Source: Patagioenas fasciata
Lineage: Eukaryota; Chordata; Aves; Columbiformes; Columbidae
Length of the DNA stretch: 64,000 bases
NCBI RefSeq assembly: GCF_037038585.1
Contig: NC_092541.1
Coordinates: 5,273,445-5,337,444, forward strand
Direction of reading: 5' to 3'
Made by a program: the position numbers and the translations under genes
Part shown: one piece after another, positions 34,190 to 45,930 of the stretch
How positions within the stretch are numbered: the first letter of the stretch is position 1
How the letters are laid out: each line of letters opens with the position of its first letter
Notes under the pieces: generated by a model
What the model was told of the DNA's origin: nothing
What the model saw: the letters and a program-made list of their open reading frames with translations, nothing else
The model's database searches: none

Positions 34190-34950
34190 CAAATGGCAGC
34201 GGAGATGTTGGATCCCACAACGGTGTTCTGCAGGAAAGAACTGAGGATGGGACTGGGTAGGGTCACCACCATGATGGTGTATGACAATTGCAGAGACCTT
34301 TCACCCCTGGACATAGGGCTCATTGTAGCTGTTGGCCACTTTGGTTGGATTGTTGGACTAGCAGGGCAGGCACTGATTGTAGCCTGGTGGTTGCTTCTGG
34401 CTGGCGGTGCACCTGGGAGTGAGGATGGGGAAAGCAGAGCATAGGCTTGGGTGAGGAGCAGCCTGTCACCCCACAATAAGAGATCCAAGGTACCTGATGT
34501 ATGAGGAGGTCGAGGTTACGCAGGGAGGCACAGTTTATTGCATTTAGGTCCCAAGGAGTCTGCAAAGAGCAGCCAGGCCCAAGAAGGCTTTTGTCTGTCC
34601 CAGATCTCAGAATCCACCTAATCAAATCCTCCATCCTCCTTCATACTGGACCTTTTACTCACTTCTCACTTCCATTACAGATAGCTCCAAGCCTCATCAT
34701 AAGACAGAGCTAAGATATCTATTCAGGCAGTAGCACAGCCTGGAGGAAGAGGATGGACCTTCCAACTCACCTGGTTTGTAAGAATAAAAAGGGGACCAAA
34801 GTAGATGAAAAAGTGAAACATTGGCCTGATCCCGAACTGCTCCATGCCTAGAGAAGTCCTTTGTGGAAGTAATATTTTTCTTAGAAGGTCAGTTGCAAAA
34901 CATCCCAGTTAATGATATGGCATGTGTTTCAGATCCTTCCTTGTTATCTT
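34190..34950 (-). pseudogene. Inverted feather-keratin pseudogene with promoter remnant
   Basis: Read on the minus strand: a decayed promoter block (34860-34950, matching the region above gene 6), a donor-like CAGGTGAGTTGG near 34765-34775, an intron, an acceptor CTCCCAG near 34410, then exon 2. The start codon is lost (the ATGTCC position reads ACCACC). The core VVTLPSPILSSFLQNTVVG remains at about 34200-34270 and is preceded by a frameshift. The frame stops after SAAI, so the Cys-rich tail is absent. The TATA position (about 34785) is degraded. Orientation is opposite to the array. Confidence 0.8.
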
Positions 34951-35899
34951 TTAATTCCTGTGTTTATGCCATGTTAATTCCCCAATGGATATTTATTTTG
35001 ATGGCTGGAATGAGAATTCCAAGAATTTCCATGGCAGGGACATGTCATGAAGTGCATCCAAAGTGCTGGAGGGTTCCCTTACAGGTCTAGGACACTGTCC
35101 TGGGGCACTCCTGTGGAATTATTTTCAGGTCAAGTGGCCAAGAAGGCTAAACTCCTCCCATCCTTAACCAGACATCCAGGAATTCTCATGTGGAAGGACA
35201 GCTGCTGCTTTACCTGCAGGACTGCTCCTTCAGAAGGGCGCCCTGAACACTGGTGAGGACAAAAAGACACATTTAAGGTAATTGGTCAGAAACTGACCCT
35301 GATTCTTGAGGAATTCAGGGCTTCTCTACTGGAACATGAGGCTGCCAGTTCCTGAGAGGTCCTCACCTGCTCCCATTACTCTGTTGCAGAGGACTGGCAC
35401 CCTTGTTCCTGTCAATGCCCCTGTGGTCTGACTCAGCCTAGCTGTATCTGGGTGTTTCTGACAGATCCATAAGGTGAGCAGCAAGCACTGCCTGGGACAT
35501 GGCCATGGGGCCCAGACCACTGTTTCTTTCCCCATCTATCACTTCCTTGCTCCTTCTCTCTTCTGATCCACTTGGTGCAAGTTTCACAGCTATGTCCCTG
35601 GGGGAGTTCTCTCCTCTACTGCTGTCGAAATTTCTGCCCTGGCAACACAAATTCAGTTAATATTTCAAAGGTGCAGCCACTCTCATCTATTAACATAGGC
35701 CATTCCAATCTCTCTTCTTGGTGGTACATACAGTGAAGCATGCTGTGGCCACTTATTTCTTCTTGTATGCCAAAACTGCCAAAGACCCCTTTTTCCTCCA
35801 TTCTGGCTTTGATTTGTAGATACCTGGACTCAGGAACCATCCTGGGTAGCAGGAAATCAGAAACAGGATGCAACTTTCTCAGCTGCTCCATGGATCCCA

Positions 35900-36140
35900 T
35901 ATTGAGGGGGATTAGTCCTTAGCAATTTGGAACACATTAGAGGATGAGGGGTAAAAACATGATGAGATTGCTCAAGACTTAGTATGGGATGTTTATGGGA
36001 GGAACGAAAGGTGGGTTCCCTTCCCACCTTCCTTCCCATGGAGGATTTATGGAGGAACAAATGTGGCAAAACCGAGGAATAAAGGGATAAAAAGGACTGA
36101 TCGCGTGTAAAGAGGTAGATGGTTAATAAACTTGTCTGAT
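35900..36140 (+). mobile_element. Possible LTR remnant
   Basis: GGGATAAAAAGG (about 36085), then GTTAATAAACTTGTCTGATC and a CTTAATAATTTCTGTGCCTCC block, resemble the TATA, poly(A) signal and R-U5 of a retroviral LTR. Ends were not found. From 34951 to 35899 I see only weak homology to the region upstream of gene 6 and no gene. Confidence 0.35.
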
Positions 36141-39100
36141 CATGCCCTAAGCTTAATAATTTCTGTGCCTCCTATTTTCTCATTAAATTCAATTTCTACT
36201 TATTTCTCAGCATGATAAACTCTGCTCTATGTAAATCAGTGTGTATGGAGGTCTTGGTGCCAGCAACTGGAGTGTGACTTTGGATAAGAGGGCCAGTATG
36301 TCTGTGGTGTTCATGTCTGTTGGTGGATTCAAAGGGCAGCTTCTAAGTGTCTAAGCCAAGCTACTCCAGAGATTGACACTGTACATATTTATGCATATAC
36401 TTCCCACTAAATGACCTTCTGATCAACCAGAGTGAGGAACAGGAGGACGGCTTTAGTACTGTTTTGTTTGCATTTGAGTGCTGACTGTGCTTGCCTGTGT
36501 TGAGTTGTGTGGTTTGCTTGTGTGTGTGTGTGTGCTCACTTGGAATACATTCTGAGCCTTCCTGCTGGTTCTCTTTGGACACATGGAACTATGGAAGCAT
36601 TTCCACTGGGCTACAAGATTTGGTACCCCTTAAGAGGAAGTGCTGCAGCTCTTCAAGTAATCTTAGCTATGTAGGTCATATTCAGCCTGTCCTTCAAGCT
36701 CAACCAGAAGGAAACTTGGTCACAGGGATAAGTCCCCTACATGGCACTTCTGGTCTTCATGTCTCCATCTGCATTTTTGTGGTCACTAGGGTCATTTGAT
36801 CTGACAAGGACAACAGTGAGCTGGGACTTTCTTTTACCTCACCATTTGGGAGATCCTGTCCAATAAGTGGTCTCAAGAAGTCTACATTTTTCATTAACTG
36901 GGATCCTTTCTAGTAGCAGTCATTCCAAGTTGGACATGATGACTAAGGCACTACATCTAAGTTGCGGGCGGAAGGAGAACATTTTCCTCCTAGGAACCAC
37001 CTGTTCCAGACCCCAACCCCCAGAAATGACTTATTAGTGGGTAGAGAACATCCTCCAGAGGTTGTAGCATGAGGCATGTATCTCCCTTTGGTCATGTGCA
37101 AGGCCTATCAGAGAGGTAGCTTCGTGCTTAAAGTGTATTTCCACGTGGTGGGTGAGGAACAAAGGGGTGGAGGCATGTGCACTCAGTCCTCTGGGATAGC
37201 AGCGGAGGAATGGTCAAGGGGGAGCAAGTCAGACATCCTGAAAGTCCGCACCTGGTTTTGTTTTCTGAAGTTAAATGGGGATAGAACTGAATGAAAATTG
37301 GAGAAACAATTTCAGTGGGACCCTGAAGGAGGACTAAGCCCTTGGAAACCTTGAAAAATGAAAGGATATGTGAGAGGCCCCACCAGAGGACCTGATCCAT
37401 TTCATCTGAGTCCAAGTTGTAGAATGCTACGTAATTACAGCCTGAACTGGGTCGCGTCATTTAAGTGCATCTTCTTAGTCTGGACAAAGCCAGATCTAGG
37501 CCAAAAAGAGAATGAGCTGAAGTCCATCTTTACAGCTCTTAAGAAATCAATGACATCTGCTACCCACCTGTTTATTCATGCTTCCCTTGGGTCTAATATT
37601 AGTGTTGAATCTGTGTGGTTCACTGCACTATTGAAGAAGTGTTAGACAGAAGTGGATCCTTGTACCACACACTGGTCCACCTAGAGTTCCTAGAAGAATA
37701 GCTTTTCCACAGTAGCATGAGAAGACTCAAGGCTCCTGCTGACTAGGTTGCATGCAATGATTTAAAGACATGCAATGCCCCTAAGGAGACCTAAAGGCTA
37801 ACACCACCCAGCCCTGCCCATACAGGTGTGGAATGTTTTTTACCACTCATTAGGACTTGGAGGATAGGTCATTCTCATGTGGCTAATTAGGGAGCTTTTC
37901 CAGTTTTGTTCATTTGGGTTTTTTTATTAGCAAGCGAGATGGTAAACAGGAGGATTTTAATGAGGTCTCAAGACAATGGCATTTCTTTCTGCCTTTTGTC
38001 TGAGATTTTGCCTTTTGTTTCTAGTAAAGACTATACATTCTGATGTGGCAAATTCAGTGAATCAAGGTGCCTTCATGGGAGATGGAGTATTTACCTCTGG
38101 TGAGAATCTTCTGAGCTCAGAAATCTAGTGAATTTTTCACTCACCTCACACTCCACTTCTCCAGCTTGTGTCTCCACAGTTTGGCTATAAAGATAATCTG
38201 TAATAGAGGCCAGAAAGTGTTGGTGCAGCCAAAGTGAACAAAATGTCCACTGATCTAGTTGTAAAATATAAAACAATTGCATGACCAATATGCATTGTCA
38301 TGTGGGCATAGCTTGCTTCATCAAATTATCAGAAGTGAACTCATTACCTGCCATGTAACTGTACAAGCACCTCTATCTGACTGCTGAACATCTCTCCCAT
38401 GTCAAAAGTACTCTAAGAAGAGAGAGAGCTGGCAGGGAGAGGGCTTTTTTGTGTGGAGAAGTTGGGCAGGTTGCTCTAATCAGCTGCATCTGTCACACAA
38501 AGCACAAGCAAGTTGCCTTCCTTTAACTACATTGAGACCTTCAACTTGACACAGGAGTTGCAGAGAGTGATTTTGTCATGTCCAACATCTCTCTGTTTTG
38601 GCTCTGTAGAGTGTAGACAGTGTTTTTGGATGGAAGTCTTCTCAGGAAGACATGGGTATCTACTATGAATTTTCTTGTGCCTAGGCCAGCTTTAGTTTTT
38701 AGACTCTCTTGAACACCACTGGGAAAAAAATGACCCTTCTAAAACACAGTTTGCCTGACTTGTACAGTAACATTTGTAGGAGGTGAACTAAGGCCTGAGG
38801 TTGCCCATTTCTCTCCACTGACAATCAGTGGAACCAAGATGAATAGCTCACGTGAAGAAATTGATCTCCCTGCTCTGGAGGTTAGGGAGATCAATTCCCT
38901 TCTAATTATAATTATATCTGAAAAAGTCTCAATTATCTCAGACAAGCCAAATCCTGGAAAACTGTTTTTGCTGATTTATAACATCAAAGGGAGGTTTACG
39001 AGGCTGATTCCTTGCCAATGTCTTCACTGAGATGGTAAGGCTACATGTGGCTTATCAAGGGCATTCATCTCAGATCCTTCCTTCACTCACACAAAAAGAG

Positions 39101-40017
39101 CAGAACTTTCCATGGTTGATCCATCATCTCCTAGAACAAATCACTACTTCTGCATCACCAATAATATCTCTCCCTACTGCTCTGAGTAAGGGCACCAGAT
39201 TAATTGTCTGACGCACAGCTCAGATCTTTATTTAGATTATTAGGACTCAGACCATAACTGTGATAGATGCTCTGACATCTAAAATGAAGTTGAATGAATT
39301 AAACCTTGATATTTCTATATTTAGATATCCATATTATCCACCTACTTATTTGCAGCTCTGGAGATAATCTTCATGACACATGTTTGACACTTCTAGTCTT
39401 TTGGAATGTTTCTTGAATGTTGGGAACCTTGGCAGTGGCTCAAATGTGAGAGTTTTTTCCTTCATAGAACTGGGGAGAGAGTAAAGACCTTCTGGGAAAG
39501 TCTTGGAGGACAGACCAACATAGTGATGTTGTGGTTGACACTTGCTACAAACCACCTGATCAAGGAGAGGAAGGAGACAAAGGCTTCTTCAGGCTGATAG
39601 AGGAAGCCTCTCAAAACAGGTCCTCACTCTCCCGGGGGACTCTCCCTGCTCCCCCTGATACCTGCTGAAAGGGCAACACAGTGGATCACAAGAAACCCAG
39701 GCGACATCTGCATTGTATTCTAAACATTTTCTTTACAATGGTCACTGACTGGGGTGAATTATCTGATCAGCCAGCTGCTCACCTAAAAGGAAGAACTGGG
39801 TATGAAATTTGAAAGCACCTTTGGCTTCAGTGAATACGAGATGGCAGAATTTAAGATCCTAAGAGTAGGTAAGTATGACAAATAGTATCATCAGAACCAT
39901 GATAGCAGATTTCAACTTGTTCAGGGGTCTACTTGTCAGCAGCTGGGCTACCCAGGAGCAATACAGAAGGCATTTTCTCAGTGGTGACCTGCAAGGTGGG
40001 ATTGGATAAATCAGCTT
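36141..40017. other. Gene-poor stretch
   Basis: No recognised coding, RNA or mobile sequence apart from a short (GT)n run near 36520-36533 and a perfect hairpin at 38859-38896. Confidence 0.5.
38859..38896. other. Perfect 13-bp inverted repeat (hairpin)
   Basis: AATTGATCTCCCT at 38859-38871 and its exact complement AGGGAGATCAATT at 38884-38896, with a 12-nt loop. No homology to other features was noticed. Confidence 0.7.
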
Positions 40018-40735
40018 TAGAATCATAGAATCATTTTGGTTGGAAGAGACCCTCAAGATCATCAAGTCCAACCATTAACCTAACTCAGGCACTAAACCAT
40101 GTCCCTAAGAACCTCATCTACATGTCTTTTAGACACCTGTAGGGATGGTGACTCCACCACTTCCCTGGGTAGCCTGTTCGAGTGCTTGAAATCCCTTTCC
40201 ATAAAGAAACTTTTCCTAATATCCCATCTAAACCTCCCTGATGCAACTTGAGGCCATTTCCTTCCATCCTAGTACTTGCTATTTGGTAGAAAAGACCAAC
40301 ATTCTCCTCGCTACAACCTCATTTCAGGTAGTTGCAGAGAGCGAGAAGGTCTCCTTTCAGCCTCCTTTTCTCCAGGCTAAACAGCCATAGCTCCCTCAGC
40401 CACACCTCACAAGTCTGGTTCTTTAAACTCTTCATTAGCTTCATTGTATTTCTCTGAACTTGCTCCAACACCTCAAGGTCTTTCTTGTAGTGAAAGACCC
40501 AAAACTGACCCCAGGATTCAAGGTGCAACCTCACCAGTGCCAAGTACAGGGGAACAATAACTTCCCTAGTCCTGTTGGACACACTGTTCTTGATGCATGC
40601 CAGGATGCTGTTGGCCTTTTTGGCTACCTGGGCATGCTGACACACCTGGCACACTGGCCACCTGGACAAACTTTGGGGGTGCCAGGCTCTCTTCTCAGAG
40701 GAGAGAGGCCACCCACACCTCACTTTGATGCTTAG
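40018..40735 (-). mobile_element. 5'-truncated CR1 LINE
   Basis: Starts with the reverse of the CR1 3' end (AATCATAGAATCATTTTGG...). The minus frame gives [20 protein letters not shown] and [19 protein letters not shown], the C-terminal end of CR1 ORF2, with substitutions and interruptions. Stretch 40736-42539 downstream holds nothing that I recognise. Confidence 0.85.
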
Positions 40736-42539
40736 GGTCTAGACCTATCAGGGCTGAAGTAAGCTTAGCTGCTTATATGTCCCCATAGTTTTGAATTACC
40801 TTTTCAAGATGAGAAGTCCACAGTGCCTTGAAGAACCCAGGGACATCTCTCCACTGGCTGGCAAGGCAGGAAAGGGTGGCAAATTCAAATAAACTTTTGT
40901 GCCCTGACTCCTCAGGATGGGTGAGATGAATCTCAAAGAAAGAGTGAGTTTCTGCTGGGAGTCACACTCTGAACCATGAGCATGAACATGGAGATGCCAA
41001 GATCTGGAATGCACATGTGTGGTCCTCATCTGCTCAGTAGTGGCTGAAAGAGGGTGTGTCTCACCTGTGCATTAAAGCATTTCCACTGAATAGCAGGTCT
41101 CTTTCACCTCCCACAGCCACTCCAAGAGGGGCAGAGTTGCCTCCAACCATTGTGTCATAAGCCTCTACCCCATATGGATGCCTCAAACAGCCCATGGGTA
41201 ACAGAATTGCTTCCAGGGTCCTGTGTTCAGGAAATCCAAACACAGAATGACATACAGATGCTTAGCTGAAGGGTACTGACTTCCCATCTGGATCCAGACC
41301 CATGGATTTGGGCCTATGTCTCCAGTTCACTTGAGAGGGCCCAGGGTACTCCACTAACATTCCACTGCTGGGTCAGGTCAAAATGCCTCTCCTAGAGGTC
41401 CTTGATTCTCACTGAGAGCCCTAAGCAGGACCTTGAGTGTCGCAGTTTATGTCAGAAGCCTACTGATGGATGTGAAACTGCCTGCAGCCCTCAGTGTCCT
41501 GCACTCATCTGTGCCTCAGGTCCGTTAGACATTTTAGGTCCTGCTTTTGGTTGCTCTCTGGGACTGAAGAGGGATCTAACAGTCAAACAGGTAGAATTCA
41601 CCCCCAAATGAAACATCAACCCAGCCAGGAAAGTAAGCAGTTACAGACACCACAGAGCAGGTGTGATCCAGCCTTAGTGGGTTTTCTAAAGCATTTCCAC
41701 AACTACTATCATGTACACTAGAGCTGACAAGGGTGGACAGTGCCATATCCTTGAGCAGAGGTACATGGGTCCAGCTGCAGACCTGTACAGCATGTGTCTG
41801 GAGCCCTCTTCGTGGTGACTCAGATGACTTCCTGGGAGCCTGGAGTGAGAGTAGAAGTCAGCTTGGGGAAAGGAAGTGCCGAATGCGGGACTGAGAAAAA
41901 ATACAGCAGTGCAGACTCCAGCACTACATATGGATACTCAGCTAGAGGATGCTGTCTCTTCAAGTGGACTCCATCCATCTGTTCAACTCTTCAACCTCCC
42001 CTCCTCACACCCTGCACCCTCTTCACCCCTGTGAGCTGTTCTACTCATTGCAATATCTCTTCTTCAGCACCGGAGAATCACCAGTGTGGCAGAAGTGGAG
42101 CCTCTCCATGCCCTCCTGAGAAATTCCTGTTTCTGTGGACTCATTTTTTCCTCTGTGCACAGTGGTTTTGGCCATTTCTCATTGGTGAAGTAAAGAACCG
42201 GCCCTGGAGGGCAGCTGCAGTGGAAGGTTAGAAAAGCAGCCATAGTAACCAAAAGTAGTAATTAGTTGGATTTTCTTTTCTGAAGGAGCAAACATGCAGT
42301 TGTTTGCAGTGATGTCTTCTGAGGTGACATACAAAACTCAGTTTTTGTGCAAAGGTGGGAGTGGGTTAGGTCAGAATGAAAGACGAGAGAAAGAGAATCA
42401 GAGGGAGGCAAAGACAATAAGACACCTGCAGAAAAGAGTTGATCTGTGATTGTGGGAAAATGAAAGGTGAATGAGTACTTTCATTTGCACACAAAACCAG
42501 GGTAGGAAAATTGTGGTCCCACTATGTACATGCCCAGTA

Positions 42540-43001
42540 AAAACACGAAAACCACTTGAGAGAGTCCAGTGCAGAGCCATGAAGATGATTAAGGGAGTGG
42601 AGCATCTCCATTATGAGGAAAGGCTGAGGGAGCTGGGTCTCTTTAGCTTGGAGGAGACTGAGGGGTGACCTCATTAATGTTTATAAATATGTAAAGAGTG
42701 AGTGTCAGGAGGATGGAGCCAGGATCTTCTTGGTGACAACAAATGGTAGGACAAGGGGCAATGAGTGCAAACTGGAACACAGGAGGTTCCACTTACATAT
42801 GAGAAGAAAATTCTTTACAGTGAGGGAACAGGTTGCCCAGGGAGGTTGTGGAGTCTCCTTCTGTGCAGACATTCAAACCCGCCTGGACACCTTTCTGTGT
42901 AACCTCAGCTGGGTGTTCCTGTTCCGGCAGGGGGATTGCACTGGATGAACTTTCCAGGTCCCTTCCAATCCCTGACATTCTGGGATTCTGGGATTCTGTT
43001 G
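42540..43001 (+). mobile_element. 5'-truncated CR1 LINE
   Basis: Contains the ORF2 C-terminal code for [15 protein letters not shown], then CR1 3' UTR, ending in the terminal repeat ATTCTGGGATTCTGGGATTCTG at about 42978-43000. Interrupted by stops. From 43002 to 44895 I see no recognised feature. Confidence 0.85.
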
Positions 43002-44896
43002 TGCTAGAATGCATTTTTCTGTCCCTTGTACATCTCATACTAATACCTTTATGTTCATAACCTCCTGAATGGTCTGTAAAAAATTGCTTGAGATTTTGTA
43101 GGAAGACTTTTCCAAGGGTGAATAGTCACTAGTAAGTTCAGTCAGAAGACATGTGTTTAGCCTATGTGTTCACACCTTTTGTTTTTCTGTGACCACAGTC
43201 GAGGCTGCAGCTGGAAAACATTGTGGCTGTAAGGATCTCCAGGACCATCTTCCACACGGATATAGCAAGTTTTCTTGTGTTACCTCCTGCCATGTATGAC
43301 TCATCTGCCACAAGGACTGACACATTAAGAAGAGAGCAAATTGCTGGTCACTTGTTCCTCTGGTCCAGATCCCAGGAGATGAACAGAAAGACTGGTCATC
43401 AGAAGATTTCTCCCCCTAAGGCTTAACTCAGGAGACATAATTTCCTATGGGGTCAGGAGCTTTTTGTCTTCTTGAGGTACTGTGGTTTTGTGGTTAATGA
43501 CTTGCTTGCCCCTGAGAAGCAGAAATGTTCTGTGCTAGGCTCGAGTTGTACTGGAGTAACTGGATGATCTCTGAAAGTGTCAGGGGCCTGAGCTCTGCCT
43601 CTGTCTGTGGAGTCCCACACTAAGCAAGGAATTCAGACTTTCCATGGAACTATATCTGGGCCTGAATGTCTGTCCTCTTGTTGTAGGGCACTGCTTGCTT
43701 GGCCCTGACTGATTCTTCACTTTCTAGTTCTGCTTCTCTAAATATTGGATCATACACTTCAGAAAAACATAGAGGAATGGAGGTATGGGGTCTATGAACA
43801 ACAGACCTCACCCTTCCTTGTGAGACTTGGGAATCTGACAAGGCACTGTGTGTCCCAGCAATGCTTACTTTAAACTCTAGGTCACACCTTTCCTCCAGAC
43901 ATGAACCCACAAGTCCAGCCCTTTGAACTGGAGCTCTACAGCCTCCCCTCCCAACCGAAAACCAGGAGATCAAACTCCAGTCCCCTGCTGTTCTCTAGAC
44001 TGTGGGATTCCAGGCTCTGCCCACATGTGGGATTGAACAACAGAGCTGGATCCACAACAGGCAACTTGCTTCTTCTGCAGCTCTTGGGAATGTAGAGTTT
44101 CTTCAGTTTGCAATTCTATAGAAAGCAATGTCTTATTCTGCTTTGGCACATCTTTGTCATGCCTAAAGAAAATGCCTGCTCTGAAAAAAGCAGGGGTCCC
44201 AAGTAGTGACAGCATAAATTCACTGTCTCTGTTGGCATCAGAGGGCCAAAATACCCCCACTAGTTTAAGTTATGGCAACCATTTTATGCCAGATGAAGCT
44301 CTGATCCTGCTTTACTCGAGGAACAGGTGGTAGATGAGAATAAAGATTACCTTACACATCTCTGACAAACATTTCCTGTCAGGCTCCTACACAACTCATT
44401 CTATACATGGTAATTTCAGGGTGCATTCATTTCTGAATTGTCTAACTGGATACATCCTTGCAAGATGAATCATCCCCAGGGCTCACTGTGGAGAGCTAAT
44501 AACACACATCCATGGTGCCCGCTTGCCATAATTCAAAACCTGTGTGAAGAACTCAGACTGTGTGGTTGAGAAGAGGAGGGAAGGCTCCAAATGCCATCCT
44601 GTCAGTTCTCCCAGGATTAACTGGCTTTGCTCCTGTGCTGGTGCAGCCACCCATGCTCCAAGGTATGGGCCATAGCCTTTGTGCTGGCTGGGGAGAGACA
44701 TTTGATGCTGGTTATCTGGCTGGGACAACACTGACCTGCTCTTCTGCCCTTGCTAGCAGAGAAAACTGCTGGGAAACAGGAGTTTTAGTGCCAGCTCCCA
44801 GGTCCCCTGGGCACTGTTAGCAGGTTACTGAATGCCCACTGTTACAAAGTGCAAATAAGCACTAGGCAGCCCTGACTGGCTGCTCCAAAATGAGTT

Positions 44897-45211
44897 TGTT
44901 TTTTTTTTTTTTTGGCAAGAGGTTTATTATAAAATAAGAGAAGAAAGAAAAGAAAAACAAGAAAAGAAAAGAAAAGAAAAGAAAAGAAAAGAAAAGAAAA
45001 GAAAAGAAAAGAAAAGAAAAGAAAAGAAAAGAAAAGAAAAGAAAAGAAAAGAAAAGAAAAGAAAAGAAAAGAAAAGAAAAGAAAAGAAAAGAAAAGAAAA
45101 GAAAAGAAAAGAAAAGAAAAGAAAAGGAGAAAGAGAGAGAAAGAAAGAGAGAAAGAGAGAAAGAGAGAGAAAGAGAGAAAGAGAGAAAGAGAGAAAGAGA
45201 GAAAGAGAGAA

Positions 45212-45255
<44 letters not shown>

Positions 45256-45290
45256 GCAAGAAAGAAAGAAAGAAAAAGAAAGAGAAACTA
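44897..45290. repeat. (AAAAG)n / (GAGAAA)n / (GAAA)n compound microsatellite
   Basis: A poly(T) run near 44899-44916 is followed by about 170 bp of perfect AAAAG (about 44955-45125), then GAGAAA and GAAA repeats. Long antisense Phe-rich frames here are artefacts of the repeat. Confidence 0.95.
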
Positions 45291-45356
45291 CATTGGATTT
45301 GAAGCTGCCAGGTCAGCTCCAGGTGTTCAACCAGACAATATCTGTCTGCATGTAAA

Positions 45357-45930
45357 AAAATTTCCTGGTTTTGGCTGGAATAGAGTTAATTTTCTTTCTA
45401 GTAGCTGGTATAGTGCTGTGTTTTTGATTTAGAATGAGAACAATGTTGATAACATGTTGATGTTTTAGTTGTTGCTAAGTAGTCAAGGCCTTTTCATCTT
45501 CTCATGCCTTGTCAGGTACACAAGAAGTTGGGATGAGAAACAACCAGGACAGCTGACCCAAACTGGCCAAAAGGATATTCAATGCCATATGATGGCATGC
45601 TCAGTATATATTTTGGGGGAAGAAGAAGTGTGTTTGGAGAAGGGGGATGTTTGGAGTCGTGGTGTTAGTTTTCCCAAGTAACTGTTACACATGATGGAGC
45701 CTTGCTTTCCTGGATATGGCTGAACACCTGCCTGCAATGGGAAGCAGTAAATTCCTTGTTTTGTTTTGTTTGCATGTGTTGCTTTTGCTTTACTTATTAA
45801 ACTGTGTTTATTGCAAGCAATGAGTTTTCTCACTTTTGCTCTTCAGATTCTCTTCCTCCTCCCACCAGGGCCAGAGTGAGCAAGAAGCTGTGTGGTGCTT
45901 AGCTGCCATCTGGGGTTAAACCACAATGGG
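45357..45930 (+). mobile_element. Solo LTR, ERVL-type
   Basis: TTTTGGCTGGAATAGAGTTA at the start, CATGCTCAGTATATATTTTG in the promoter region, TTATTAAACTGTGTTTATTG before the end and GGGGTTAAACCACA at the end match the order of the common avian ERVL LTR. No internal proviral sequence is attached. It directly abuts the microsatellite. Confidence 0.75.

Noticed and set aside
44927-45259. 110-residue Phe/Ser-rich frame, minus strand
   Set aside because: Translation of the AAAAG/GAAA microsatellite.
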